64,000 nt of DNA from Thioalkalivibrio paradoxus ARh 1 (GCF_000227685.2 NZ_CP007029.1:2516501-2580500), one strand, 5' to 3'. Positions 43,012 to 53,037 are shown, numbered from the stretch's first letter. Notes: generated by a model not told the origin, from the sequence alone. Made by a program: numbers and translations.

Positions 43012-44277
43012 TCAGCAGTTCCTGACCAGACCGAAGAACTGCCGGTCGGCGGTGAGCATGTGCCGCAACACCAGATCCTGCGCCAGGAATTCCACCAGCG
43101 TCGCCACCGCAACCGGACCAGACCGGACCGCCGCCTCGACCTCGCGAGCCCGCCTGAGCAACGCCCGATGTGCGTTGCGGTGTCCCTGGAGGCCGGGAAA
43201 CGCGCATTGCTCCAGGATCTGCTCCTCGTGCCTGAAATGCCGCTCGACCTCGGTGACCAGGGCGGAGACGGCACTGGCCAGCCGATCCGGCTCGGAGTGC
43301 GATGCAAGCGCCTCCGCCAGCACCCGGTTCGCCAGATCGAACAGCCGGCGGTGTTCCCCATCGATCACCGGGTGACCCGAGGCGAAGTCACTGTCCCAGG
43401 CCAGCTCTACAAGGGGCCGGGTGCGGGGGGTGGAACCCGCAGCCGGGCGCGACTCCGGCCGCAGCGGGTCGACCACCACGCGATCGCGCCCCCCACTCTT
43501 CGCGCGATACATGGCCCGGTCACAGCGGTCGAACCAGTCTTCGCGCGAGGCCTCGGGGAGATACTCGGCCACGCCCAGGCTGACCGTAACCGTACCCACC
43601 ACTGGAAAGGGTTCCGCAGCAACGGCCTCGCGCAGGCGCTCGGCGACGACCGCGGCACCGTCGGCGTCAGTTTCGGGAGCCAACACGACGAACTCCTCGC
43701 CGCCCCAGCGATAAAGGCTGTCCGTGAGCCGAAGCGCGTCTTGCACGCGGCTGACCAGCTCCTTCAACACTAGATCCCCGACCGCATGGCCGAATCCGTC
43801 GTTGATCCGCTTGAAATGATCCACGTCGAGCAGAATCTGGGAGAGGGACTCGCGATACCGCGCAGCGCGGGCGGTCTCGGATTCGACCATCCGCTCGAGG
43901 TGCGTCCGGTTCCAGGCATTGGTCAGGCGATCCTTGGTGCTCAGGCGCTCCATCTCCCGCAGCCGTTCCTCCAACATCTGGACAGCCCGGTCGCCGTTCT
44001 CGAGGATCAGCATCAGCCGGTCGCCCAGCGGGACCACGAACGCGGCGACTGCTTCGCCATCGCCATTCGCGTTCGGCAAGCTGACGTTGGACGGCACATC
44101 GCGCGCGGACAGCTTCGCAATCACCTCGGGTGTCAGCGCCTCGGCATCCATTTCGGACGAGAATCGCCGGTTCACCAGATCCACCGACCCCGAGCGGTGA
44201 ACCACGGCTATGGGCAGCGGCAGATCCATCAGGGTATCGATGGTGCTGTGATCTTCCAGCCAGGTACTAACGGTCAT
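43012..44277 (-). CDS. Diguanylate cyclase fused to a C-terminal hemerythrin domain
   Basis: The 421-residue protein has an N-terminal PAS-like region (about 10-95), a coiled coil, then a GGDEF domain with catalytic GGEEF (192-196) and an intact product-inhibition site RLTD (183-186) exactly five residues before it. A bacteriohemerythrin domain follows (about 300-415) with the iron-ligand pattern GHPVIDGEHRRL, HFRHEE, HRNAHRAL and LRHMLTADRQFF. It should couple oxygen or redox state to c-di-GMP synthesis. The ATG at 44277 has GGAGAG eight bases upstream; the in-frame extension to 44352 is not protein-like. Confidence 0.92.
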   Translation of the reverse strand: MTVSTWLEDHSTIDTLMDLPLPIAVVHRSGSVDLVNRRFSSEMDAEALTPEVIAKLSARDVPSNVSLPNANGDGEAVAAFVVPLGDRLMLILENGDRAVQMLEERLREMERLSTKDRLTNAWNRTHLERMVESETARAARYRESLSQILLDVDHFKRINDGFGHAVGDLVLKELVSRVQDALRLTDSLYRWGGEEFVVLAPETDADGAAVVAERLREAVAAEPFPVVGTVTVSLGVAEYLPEASREDWFDRCDRAMYRAKSGGRDRVVVDPLRPESRPAAGSTPRTRPLVELAWDSDFASGHPVIDGEHRRLFDLANRVLAEALASHSEPDRLASAVSALVTEVERHFRHEEQILEQCAFPGLQGHRNAHRALLRRAREVEAAVRSGPVAVATLVEFLAQDLVLRHMLTADRQFFGLVRNC

Positions 44278-44612
44278 CGCGAACACTCTCCGGTCGGTAG
44301 ATCCACTGCAGCGGGCCATCTTCGGGTTCCGCGCCGGTCGAGCTACAGGCAAAACGGCCCAGTGGCCGTCTTCCGACCCTGGTCACGAGCGACACCTTAA
44401 CGCAAGAAGACGCGATTTGCTCGGGGGTACTGGAAGCGCCCCGATATCGCAAACGCCGCAACTCCTCGACCCGTTCGCACCATCGTCGAGCAGAAGAGTG
44501 CAGCGTCCATCACGATTCGCTGTCCAGCAGCCTCACGCGGGTCGCCAAAACGCCGTTGCCGGAGCCGAACACGGTTCGCAGCAGCGCTCCCGGACCGACA
44601 ACGGCTGCGGGT

Positions 44613-45635
44613 TCAGGATGGCAGATCCCGGGACTTCACTCCATCCACTGGCCGGGTGCTGATCTCGGCGCGGTAGAACCACTCGTTGCCCGGAAGCGCT
44701 TTCGGGTTCGGGAATACGATAAACCCGTCTCCCGGCGAGCGGACCACCTCGCCGTCCGCGCGCACGCCGATCGCCTCGCCCGCACAGACGCGGTCGAAAC
44801 TCTGCCAGGGGCGGGCAAAGCGATCGTCCGGGTGATCGCGGTCGATGACCTCGACCAGGCGCAGCACTTCGAGGTCGGTACGCGGCGGCGGCGCCGCCAG
44901 ATCCAGCATTTCGAGGTGAGCCAATGCCGCGAGGATCGCCCGATACCCCACCTCCGGAGCTTCCGGATCGTCATGCTGGCCGCATTCCAGCGTCACTCCG
45001 TAGCCGCCGTGGCTGCGCATGTACTCGGTAGTGCCGATGCCGTAACTCGGATCGGTGCTGAGCATCTGGGCACGCAGGCTGGCATTGGGGTTGCGAATCC
45101 GCCGGGCGACACCGCGCGCGTAGGTTTCAAGCCAACCCTCGACGACCCGGCGCGGCCCCAAGCGTCGCACCAGCGCCTCCTCCGCCGCGGCATGCCGGAA
45201 CGGCTCGAGGTCCGATTGATTGTCCTGCGGCCCCAGCATCACGAACGGTTCGCCCGGAGTGTGGAACGAGTGCAGATCCAGCAATACGTCGTGCTGCGCC
45301 AGCAGCGGCGCAAGCCGATTCGCAATCCGGTCCTCGTAGTCCCGCGGATCGTCGGTCTCCCGGAAATTGCGGTTCAGGTTGCGCTCGCCCATGCGTTCCC
45401 CGCGCTGGTAGGCGAGCGGATTGGCAACAGGGACCAGGGTCAGCGTGCCGCGCAGCAGTTGCCGTTCGCCACGCTCCAGTTCGCTGGCCAGACGCAGGAT
45501 GGCCTTGGGACCGCAGGTCTCGTTTCCGTGCACGGCTCCGAGCACGATCAGGCGTGGCCCCTCGCGCAGACCGACATAGGCCATGGTTCGCAGCATGGTC
45601 GGTGGGAAAGTCGTGGGGTTCGATACCATCGGCAT
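44613..45635 (-). CDS. Succinylglutamate desuccinylase/aspartoacylase-type zinc deacylase
   Basis: The 340-residue protein belongs to the M14-like AstE/ASPA superfamily. The zinc ligands lie in GAVHGNE (His and Glu) and in the later DLHSFHTP, and the catalytic glutamate in VTLECGQH. Members hydrolyse N-acyl amino acids or related amides in the cytoplasm. No arginine-succinyl pathway genes are nearby, so the substrate is unknown. The gene directly precedes (3' side) the large c-di-GMP protein on the same strand. Confidence 0.8.
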   Translation of the reverse strand: MPMVSNPTTFPPTMLRTMAYVGLREGPRLIVLGAVHGNETCGPKAILRLASELERGERQLLRGTLTLVPVANPLAYQRGERMGERNLNRNFRETDDPRDYEDRIANRLAPLLAQHDVLLDLHSFHTPGEPFVMLGPQDNQSDLEPFRHAAAEEALVRRLGPRRVVEGWLETYARGVARRIRNPNASLRAQMLSTDPSYGIGTTEYMRSHGGYGVTLECGQHDDPEAPEVGYRAILAALAHLEMLDLAAPPPRTDLEVLRLVEVIDRDHPDDRFARPWQSFDRVCAGEAIGVRADGEVVRSPGDGFIVFPNPKALPGNEWFYRAEISTRPVDGVKSRDLPS

Positions 45636-45682
45636 ACTCCGTCAGCAGACGTGACGGCGGGCCCCGGCCCGCCTGCAGGGGG

Positions 45683-48600
45683 TCATGATACCGGCTCCTC
45701 CCCCGCCAGTGCCCGCGCCAGCCATTGCACGCACTCACCGACCGGCAGCGGGCGGGCAAACAGGAATCCCTGTCCGGTGCGACACCCCCTCTCCAGCAGG
45801 AAATCGCGTTGAGCACGGGTCTCGACTCCTTCTGCCACCGGTTCCAGGTGCAGGCTGCGGGCCATCGCGATGATCGCCGACGTAATCTCCTGGTCGTCGG
45901 GATCGTCCGGCAGGCCATCGACAAACGCACGGTCGATCTTCAGCACATCGACCGGGAAACGCTTCAGCGCCGCAAGTGACGAATAGCCTGTTCCGAAATC
46001 GTCGATCGCGACCCGAACACCCAGATCCCGCAACGCGACCAGCACCCCGGTTTCGGGCCCACCGCCCTCCATCAACGTCGTCTCGGTGATCTCGAACTCC
46101 AGTTGCTCCGCCGGGAACCCGGTTTCGTCCAGGATCGCCTGGATTCGCTTGAGCAGATCCTTGTGTTGCCACTGCAGCGCCGACAGGTTGACCGCGAGCC
46201 GCATCGGCGGCCTGCCGGCATCCAGCCAACTCCGCCCCTGGGTGCAGGCCTCCCGGAGCACCCAGTAGCCCAGCGGGACGATCAGGCCGCTGTCCTCTGC
46301 GATCGGAATGAACTCGCCCGGTGGAACGATCCGTCCTTCTGAGCTTTGCCAGCGCACCAGCGCCTCGACCCCGACCGGAGTTCCGGTCGCGAGGTCCACC
46401 TGGGGCTGGTAATGGAGCAGCAGTTCGTTGCGCTCGATCGCGCGACGCAACCGAGCTTCCATGCTGAGACGCAGATTCGCCAACCGCGTCAGCGCCGCCG
46501 TGTAGAACTGGTAGGTGTTGCGGCCCCGGGACTTCGCCTGGTACATCGCGGCATCGGCATGCTGGATCAATTCGGTCACCGTGGTGGCATCGTCCGGGAA
46601 CAAGCTGATGCCGATACTGGCGCTGACGAATAGTTCGCGGCCGTTCTCGATGACGAACGGCTGCTCCAGAAGCTTGAGCAACACATCAGCCAACTGCCCT
46701 GCAGCCTCCGGATCACGCGGCTGCTCCAGGATCAGGAGAAACTCGTCGCCGCCCAGCCGCGCCAGCGTATCCTGCTCCCGCAGGCGCCCCGCAAGCCGTT
46801 TGGCCACCTCGACCAGCAAGTGGTCCCCGACCGGGTGTCCCAGACTGTCGTTGATGGTCTTGAACCGGTCCAGATCCAGAAACAGCACAGCCACCTGGTA
46901 ACGGTTCCGGCGCGCGCGCGCAATCGCCTGTTCCAGCCGAACCTGCGCCAACAGACGATTGGGGAGATCGGTCAGCGGATCGTGATGCGCCAGGTGCTGC
47001 AGCTGTTCTTCGGTCCGCTTGATCTCGCTGATGTCGGTGAACACGCCCGTGTAGTGGATGGGCCGGCCGTGCTCGTCGAGTACGCGGCTGATGCTCAGCC
47101 ACTGCGGGTAGACCTTGCCGTCGCGCCGTCGATTCCAGATTTCGCCCCGCCAGTGCCCCGCGTTCCGCAGCGACTTCCACATGGCCAGGTAGAAATCCGG
47201 CCCATGGCGCCCGGATTGCAGGAAACGAGGGTTTTGACCGACGACTTCCTCCTCGTCGTAGCCGGTGATCTGCGTAAACGCCGGGTTTACGGAAACGATT
47301 CGGGGCGACAGGTCGGTGATCATCACTCCGTCCCGGGTGCTCTCGATCACGGCGGCGGCCCGGCGCTGCCCCTCGGCGGCTCTCCGGCGTTCGATCGCGG
47401 CACCGATGCTGGCCGCAATGATGCGCAGAACGTGTTCCTCGACACGACTCCAGGCTCGATTGCGAGTCACGGCATCGAACCCAAGAAACCCCCAGAAGCG
47501 CCCCTCGACCAGGATCGGAACGACCAGCACGCTGGCGATTTCCTGGGGTTCCAGCCATTGGCGCTCGTTCACGGGAAAATCGCGGACGAAACCCTTGACC
47601 AGTTCACCCTGGAGCAAATGCTCGTGCCAGCGCGGCAGGGTCGTGGGCAGATCGACGTTCTGCAGCTCGGGGTTCTGCAGCTGCGGCGTCACCCCTTCCC
47701 GCACCCATTCGTGGCGCTGGCTGCAAACCGGACGGCCGGAGGTGGGGTCTGAATGCTGTTCGAACACGTAGACCCGATCGGCCGTGGCAATCGCTCCCAG
47801 TTCCGCCAGTGCCTCGTCGATGACCGCGACGACATCGTCCTCGCGCAGCAGATTCAGAGTCAGGGCCGCAACCATCTGGAGCGCGTGCTCCCGCTCCCGA
47901 AGCATTTGGACTGAGCGGCCCTTGTCCACTGCCAACCCGGCAATACTGGCAAACTCGCCCAGCACTTTCGCCTCGCGGTCCGTCGGTCCGCGCCGCTCTC
48001 GGCCGAATGCCGCCAGCGCTCCGATCGCTCGCCCGTGGCCATCGCGGAACGGGACCGCCCAGCAGGCCCGGCAACCCGCTTCGCGCGCAGCCTCGACGAC
48101 CGACTGGCTGACCGGGCCCTGGTCGAGATCGTCGAGGTAGACCGCCTGGCCGCTGGCGACCGCGTGCGCGCAGGGCCCCGGCGTGCTTTCCGCGATACGC
48201 ACGACCAGTCCCTCGGGCAGGCTCGGGGCCGCGCCGAAACGAAGAATGCTTTCATCGTCCTCATCCCGCAGCAGGATCGCAGCCCGCAGGCCCGGATACG
48301 CGGCCTCGAGCCGGACGCAGATCGAAACCAGCAATTCCTCGACGGCACGGTCCGACGCCAGTTCGCTGAAGACCTGCACCCGAGCCGCTTCCATCAGGCG
48401 GTCAGCGACCTGCGCGGTGACGTCGGTGAGTACACTCTGGAACCGCGCGGCGCCGCCTTTGCCATCCCGGATCAGCGTGGTGTGGTCGTCGATCCAGAGC
48501 CAGTGTCCGTCCCCGTGCTTCAACCGGTATTCCTGTCGAAAGCGGTCGGTGCCCCGCGCGAGATGCCGTGACACGTCCGCAAGCCTCCGCGCGCAGTCGT

Positions 48601-49015
48601 CGGGATGGACCAGGTCGATGTAACGCAGCCGGCCAGAGGTCAACTCCAGCGGATCGTGGCCCCACTCCCGGATGTTGGCGCTGACGAAGGTCACCGGCCA
48701 GCCGTCGGAGCCCCGCCATTCCAGCCCGACCAAAGGCGAACGGTCGATGAGCTGGCCCAACCGCCGGGCGTCGCGGGTCACCTCGGCCCGATGGACCAGG
48801 ATTTGCCGCACCAGCAGAAACAGCATCAACGCGGTGACCGTCACGAAGACCCCGCCCTTGATGCTCTGCAGATGGCCGAGACGCGCAGCATCGCCGTTGG
48901 CCAACGTCAGGATCAAGTGATCGGAGTACAGAACCCAGAGCAGCGCGACCAGCCCGTACAGCCCCGCGACCCACAAGGCTGTCCGCAGTGCACGCCGTTC
49001 ATCCATCCGCTTCAT
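45683..49015 (-). CDS. Membrane-associated PAS-GAF-GAF-PAS-GGDEF-EAL c-di-GMP enzyme
   Basis: The product is about 1110 residues. Two helices (about 13-33 and 55-74) are followed by a PAS domain (about 85-205), two GAF domains (about 225-380 and 385-555), a second PAS (about 560-680), a GGDEF domain and an EAL domain. GGDEF is complete (GGDEF, with an REQD inhibition site five residues before it). The EAL domain has EALVRW, NLSALQW, EITETTL, DDFGTGYSS, KIDRAF and EGVET, all catalytic residues. It could therefore both make and break c-di-GMP. ATGs at 49039, 49015 and 49006 compete; I chose 49015 with a GGGG upstream. Confidence 0.92.
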   Translation of the reverse strand: MKRMDERRALRTALWVAGLYGLVALLWVLYSDHLILTLANGDAARLGHLQSIKGGVFVTVTALMLFLLVRQILVHRAEVTRDARRLGQLIDRSPLVGLEWRGSDGWPVTFVSANIREWGHDPLELTSGRLRYIDLVHPDDCARRLADVSRHLARGTDRFRQEYRLKHGDGHWLWIDDHTTLIRDGKGGAARFQSVLTDVTAQVADRLMEAARVQVFSELASDRAVEELLVSICVRLEAAYPGLRAAILLRDEDDESILRFGAAPSLPEGLVVRIAESTPGPCAHAVASGQAVYLDDLDQGPVSQSVVEAAREAGCRACWAVPFRDGHGRAIGALAAFGRERRGPTDREAKVLGEFASIAGLAVDKGRSVQMLREREHALQMVAALTLNLLREDDVVAVIDEALAELGAIATADRVYVFEQHSDPTSGRPVCSQRHEWVREGVTPQLQNPELQNVDLPTTLPRWHEHLLQGELVKGFVRDFPVNERQWLEPQEIASVLVVPILVEGRFWGFLGFDAVTRNRAWSRVEEHVLRIIAASIGAAIERRRAAEGQRRAAAVIESTRDGVMITDLSPRIVSVNPAFTQITGYDEEEVVGQNPRFLQSGRHGPDFYLAMWKSLRNAGHWRGEIWNRRRDGKVYPQWLSISRVLDEHGRPIHYTGVFTDISEIKRTEEQLQHLAHHDPLTDLPNRLLAQVRLEQAIARARRNRYQVAVLFLDLDRFKTINDSLGHPVGDHLLVEVAKRLAGRLREQDTLARLGGDEFLLILEQPRDPEAAGQLADVLLKLLEQPFVIENGRELFVSASIGISLFPDDATTVTELIQHADAAMYQAKSRGRNTYQFYTAALTRLANLRLSMEARLRRAIERNELLLHYQPQVDLATGTPVGVEALVRWQSSEGRIVPPGEFIPIAEDSGLIVPLGYWVLREACTQGRSWLDAGRPPMRLAVNLSALQWQHKDLLKRIQAILDETGFPAEQLEFEITETTLMEGGGPETGVLVALRDLGVRVAIDDFGTGYSSLAALKRFPVDVLKIDRAFVDGLPDDPDDQEITSAIIAMARSLHLEPVAEGVETRAQRDFLLERGCRTGQGFLFARPLPVGECVQWLARALAGEEPVS

Positions 49016-49203
49016 TCGTGCCCGCCCCCCTTGGGCCATGCCGTCCGTTCGTCCCGCACGCCCCCCGCATGCGTGGCGTTCGCCGAGCGAGTACACTCCC
49101 GCATCGAATTCCGGGAACTTCGCACCCCGGAGACGCTGCGGTGGGGTGCTACCATGTGCAACCGTCCCAGGCGATTCACCCAGGTGGAGCCGAATCCCCC
49201 GAC

Positions 49204-49674
49204 ATGTTCAAGAATATCGAAAAACAGCCCCGAGGCACGCGCTTTTCTCGCGCCGAGTTGCTGGCGGTGCTCAAGCGCAACGCCGACGGCCTGATCCCCG
49301 CGATCGCACAGCAACACGACACCGGCGAAGTGCTGATGATGGCCTGGATGAACGACGAGGCCCTCGAAGAAACCCTTGCAACCGGACGTGTCTGCTATTT
49401 CTCGCGCTCCCGCGGCCGCCTCTGGCGCAAGGGCGAGAGTTCGGGTCAGGTGCAGCATCTGAAGGCCCTGCACATCGACTGCGACGGCGACACCCTGCTG
49501 CTGCGGGTGGATCAGACCGGCCCCGCCTGCCATACCGGACGTTCCAATTGTTTCTTCCTGCGGGTCGACGGCGACGAGGTCGTGATCACCGCAGACCCGC
49601 TGATCGACCCGGAAACGCTGTACCGCGGCACCGGGGAAACAGCGCCCGGGCCCGCGTCGGGAGGGTCGCGATGA
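49204..49674 (+). CDS. hisI: Phosphoribosyl-AMP cyclohydrolase, stand-alone
   Basis: HisI opens the ring of phosphoribosyl-AMP in histidine synthesis. The 156-residue protein has the full family core MMAWMNDEALEETLATG, SRGRLWRKGESSGQ, the Mg-site DCDGDT and zinc cysteines in ACHTGRSNC. No HisE pyrophosphohydrolase is fused, and no other his genes are adjacent. The C-terminal 25 residues are low-complexity. Its stop overlaps the cysS start (ATGA), so it is coupled to cysS. Confidence 0.93.
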   Translation: MFKNIEKQPRGTRFSRAELLAVLKRNADGLIPAIAQQHDTGEVLMMAWMNDEALEETLATGRVCYFSRSRGRLWRKGESSGQVQHLKALHIDCDGDTLLLRVDQTGPACHTGRSNCFFLRVDGDEVVITADPLIDPETLYRGTGETAPGPASGGSR

Positions 49675-51080
49675 ACCAGACCCTGCGGCTGCACAATACC
49701 CTGGGCGGGAAGCTGGAACCCTTCGTTCCCGATGATCCGGAACGGGTCACGATGTATGTCTGCGGCCCGACGGTGTACAACTTCGTGCACATCGGCAATG
49801 GCCGCCCGGTCGTCGTGTTCGACGTCCTGTTCCGTGTGCTGCGCGCGTTGTACGGGGCCGATCATGTGTTCTACGCACGCAACATCACCGACGTCGACGA
49901 CAAGATCAATCAGGCCGCGGCCGAAAACCACGAGGACATCGGCGTGCTCGCCGCGCGCTACACGCAGGCGTTCCACGAGGACGTGGCCCGCCTCGGTGCC
50001 TTGCCGCCGAGCCTGGAGCCACGCGCCACCGAGCATATCCCGCAGATGATCTCACTGATCGAGCGCCTGATCGCACGCGGACATGCGTACCTGGCGGACC
50101 ACCATGCGCTGTATGCGGTGCATTCGTATCCCGAGTACGGGCGCCTGTCCGGCCGCAGCCTCGACGATATGCGCGCCGGTGCCCGTGTCGAGGTCGCGGA
50201 ATACAAACGGGATCCCGCGGATTTCGTGCTTTGGAAACCGTCGAAACCGGGAGAACCCGCGTGGGAGAGCCCGTGGGGCCCCGGACGGCCGGGCTGGCAC
50301 CTGGAATGCTCGGCGATGATCGAGACCCACCTGGGCGAGACGATCGACATCCACGGCGGCGGGCACGACCTGGTCTTTCCCCACCACGAGAATGAGATCG
50401 CGCAGGGCTGCGGCGCGCACGGCGTCGAATACGCGCGTTTCTGGGTACACAACGGGCATGTGACCGTCGACGGCGAGAAGATGTCCAAGTCGCTCGGCAA
50501 CTTCCGGCTACTGCGCGAACTGCTGACCGCCTACCCCGGTGAGGTGCTGCGCCTGGCACTGCTCGCCCGGCACTACCGGGCGCCGCTGAACTTCTCCGAG
50601 CGCGGACTGGCGCAGGCGCGCAGCGCGTTGAACAGCATGTACCGAGTGCTGCGCGACCATGCCGGCACCCCCGCCGCCGAGGTGGACGAACGCGAATCGC
50701 CGGTGTTCGCGGCGCTGCTCGACGATCTGAACACCCCGGAGGCGATCGCCGAACTGCACCGCATGGCCGACGCCCTGGCCGGCGCTGCGGCGCCGGCCGA
50801 AGCCGCCCGGCACAAGGGGGCGCTCCTCGCCGCGGGTGAACTGCTCGGCCTGTTGCAGCAAGACCCCGGCGACTGGTTCCACGCAGGCACCGACACCGGT
50901 CCGGATGCCGAGTGGATCGAGCAGCGCATCGCCGAGCGGCAAGCCGCGCGCAAGGCGCGCGATTTCGCGCGCTCGGACGCGATCCGCGATCAGCTCGCGG
51001 CGGCAGGGATCCAGCTGGAAGACACGCCTGAGGGTACGCGCTGGCAGCGCATGGACGCGGTATCCAGCGAAACGCCATGA
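49671..51080 (+). CDS. cysS: Cysteinyl-tRNA synthetase
   Basis: The 469-residue class I enzyme has the zinc cysteine C31 in CGPTVYN, the HIGN signature (40-43), NITDVDDKI, GWHLECSAM and FPHHENEIAQ (zinc ligands), and KMSKS near residue 268. The ATG at 49671 follows from the overlap with hisI; the longer frame to 49038 is not coding. The stop overlaps the next gene by 4 bp. Confidence 0.96.
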   Translation: MNQTLRLHNTLGGKLEPFVPDDPERVTMYVCGPTVYNFVHIGNGRPVVVFDVLFRVLRALYGADHVFYARNITDVDDKINQAAAENHEDIGVLAARYTQAFHEDVARLGALPPSLEPRATEHIPQMISLIERLIARGHAYLADHHALYAVHSYPEYGRLSGRSLDDMRAGARVEVAEYKRDPADFVLWKPSKPGEPAWESPWGPGRPGWHLECSAMIETHLGETIDIHGGGHDLVFPHHENEIAQGCGAHGVEYARFWVHNGHVTVDGEKMSKSLGNFRLLRELLTAYPGEVLRLALLARHYRAPLNFSERGLAQARSALNSMYRVLRDHAGTPAAEVDERESPVFAALLDDLNTPEAIAELHRMADALAGAAAPAEAARHKGALLAAGELLGLLQQDPGDWFHAGTDTGPDAEWIEQRIAERQAARKARDFARSDAIRDQLAAAGIQLEDTPEGTRWQRMDAVSSETP

Positions 51081-51751
51081 GCCGGCGGGGGACCCGCAAC
51101 CGGCCACAGACCCGGAACCCCGGCCGCTGGCTGGCGCTGGCGGCGCTGCTGGCTGTGGCCGGCGCGGTACAGGCGCATCCGCATGCCTGGATCGACCTGC
51201 GGGTCAGCCTGACCTTCGAACCCGGCGGCGACCTCCACGCGATGCGGCAGGAATGGATGCTGGACCCCAGCTACAGCCACCTGCTGTTGCAGGACCTGGA
51301 GGCCTCCTACCCGGGGCTGGCCCTGACCGCCGCGCTGGACAAGATCGGCGCGCGCATGCTCGCGGCCCTGCGCGACTACGACTATTTCACCGAAGTCCGC
51401 CGTAGCGGCGATCGGCAGACCATCCCCGATGCCCGCGAAGGCCGTCTCGAATGGCGCCAGCGGCGCCTGCACCTTTCCTTCGAGCTGCCGCTGGAACAGA
51501 CGCGCCCGGATGCCGATGCCCCGCTCGAATACCGGGTCTACGACCCGAGTTACTGGATCGAGGTGCTGCACGATGCGGAGGATGTGATCCACCTCGACCG
51601 CGGGCAGGGATGTACCACGCAGATCGAGTCGCCCCGCCCGGATCCGCGTCTGGTCGCCTACGCCGCAACGCTGGACCGCAACCAGCGCGCGCCGCTCGAG
51701 GATCTCGGCCGGGCGTTCGCCGAGCGCGTGCTGATCCATTGCGATCCCTGA
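51077..51751 (+). CDS. DUF1007 family exported protein
   Basis: The 224-residue protein has a signal peptide (about 18-33, cut near VQA) directly followed by HPHAWIDLRV, the N-terminal His motif typical of DUF1007 proteins, and a two-domain beta-rich remainder with DYFTEV and YRVYDPSYWIE. DUF1007 proteins regularly precede NicO-type nickel/cobalt exporters, as here, and are thought to be periplasmic metal-handling partners. ATGA overlap with cysS places it in the same operon. Confidence 0.85.
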   Translation: MSRRGTRNRPQTRNPGRWLALAALLAVAGAVQAHPHAWIDLRVSLTFEPGGDLHAMRQEWMLDPSYSHLLLQDLEASYPGLALTAALDKIGARMLAALRDYDYFTEVRRSGDRQTIPDAREGRLEWRQRRLHLSFELPLEQTRPDADAPLEYRVYDPSYWIEVLHDAEDVIHLDRGQGCTTQIESPRPDPRLVAYAATLDRNQRAPLEDLGRAFAERVLIHCDP

Positions 51752-51791
51752 AGACCCGAGGCCGCCCACCACAGCCCGAGAGGCCAGCCCG

Positions 51792-52934
51792 ATGAGACGC
51801 TGCCCAGACGCACCACGTTCCGGCCATGCCCTGCCAGCGCTGATCGCAGCGGCCTGGCTGCTGCTGTTCGCGCTGATGGCCCCCGTGCCGGCTGCGTCCA
51901 GCCCGTTCGCATCCGCCTCTCCGGAAACGCCCGAGCAGACGGCAGGAGCCCTGGAGCGCATGTCCGCCTGGGTCATCCAGACCCAGCGCGACCTGCACCG
52001 GCAGCTGACCGGGATGCTGCACCAGCTGGACGAGGCGCCCACCGCGCGGACGGCCTGGGCTCTGATCGTGGCGAGTTTCCTCTACGGCATATTCCATGCG
52101 GCCGGCCCCGGCCACGGCAAGGCCGTGATCAGCACCTACCTGCTGACGCACCCGCTGACGCTGCTGCGCGGAATCGGGCTGTCGACTGCGGCAGCGCTGA
52201 TGCAGGGCGTCACCGCGATCGTCGCGGTGCTGGTGCTGATCGGCGTGCTCGGCTGGCTCGCGCGCGACACCATGGGCCAGGTGCGCAGCCTGGAACTCGC
52301 GAGCTTCCTGCTGGTGGCATTGCTCGGCCTGTGGCTGATCGGTCGCGCGTTACGCGCGATCTGGCGCCTGCGGCGGGAAGCGCGGTCCGCCGCTGCCGGC
52401 CTGCCGTCCGGGGATGCAGCACCGGCGTCGGCCAGCGGCGATCGGGCAGCGCCGCATTTCACCCGCATTGCAACGGACGACACGGGTCTTCCCGCTGTTC
52501 CCCGGCTGGCTCAGGCCCCAAGTGCTCCGGCGCATCGGCATCACCCGGGCTGCGGCTGCGGCACCCCCCACCATGTCGATCCGACCCAGCGCGGCCCCTG
52601 GTATGCGACCGTGCTTGCGGTCGGAATCCGCCCGTGCTCGGGAGCGGTGCTGGTGATGGCCGTGTCGTACATGCTCGGCATCTGGGCCGCGGGAATCGCA
52701 GCGGTCCTGGCGATGTCGCTGGGCACCGCGATCACGGTATCGGCGCTCGCGATCCTCGCGGTGCAGGCGCGCGGCTGGGCACGGCGCCTGCTGCGCCCCA
52801 CGCGTCTCTCCGGGCTGCGCTATGCCGGACCCGGGATCGGGCTTGCGGGCGGCGCGGTGATCTTCTTCGTCGGCTGGACCTTGTTCCAGGGTACGCTCGC
52901 GATCGAACCCGTGCGTCACCCGCTGGGGCTCTGA
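51792..52934 (+). CDS. NicO/RcnA-type nickel-cobalt efflux protein
   Basis: The 380-residue protein has an N-terminal signal or helix (about 13-35) and six further helices. The metal-site motif FHAAGPGHGKAVIS comes early and GIRPCSGAVLVM later, both hallmarks of the NicO family. The loop between helices 3 and 4 (about 205-270) is His- and Cys-rich (HRHHPGCGCGTPHH), a likely metal-sensing stretch. It follows the DUF1007 gene by 40 bp. Confidence 0.9.
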   Translation: MRRCPDAPRSGHALPALIAAAWLLLFALMAPVPAASSPFASASPETPEQTAGALERMSAWVIQTQRDLHRQLTGMLHQLDEAPTARTAWALIVASFLYGIFHAAGPGHGKAVISTYLLTHPLTLLRGIGLSTAAALMQGVTAIVAVLVLIGVLGWLARDTMGQVRSLELASFLLVALLGLWLIGRALRAIWRLRREARSAAAGLPSGDAAPASASGDRAAPHFTRIATDDTGLPAVPRLAQAPSAPAHRHHPGCGCGTPHHVDPTQRGPWYATVLAVGIRPCSGAVLVMAVSYMLGIWAAGIAAVLAMSLGTAITVSALAILAVQARGWARRLLRPTRLSGLRYAGPGIGLAGGAVIFFVGWTLFQGTLAIEPVRHPLGL

Positions 52935-53037
52935 TCGATCCGGCGGTGGCAGACCTGCCGTTGCTGTTGCACTATGGGCGTCCCCCGGCGCCGAAGGCTG
53001 GAGACGCCGGGCACCTTGTAGCGACGGCAGGAGAACC

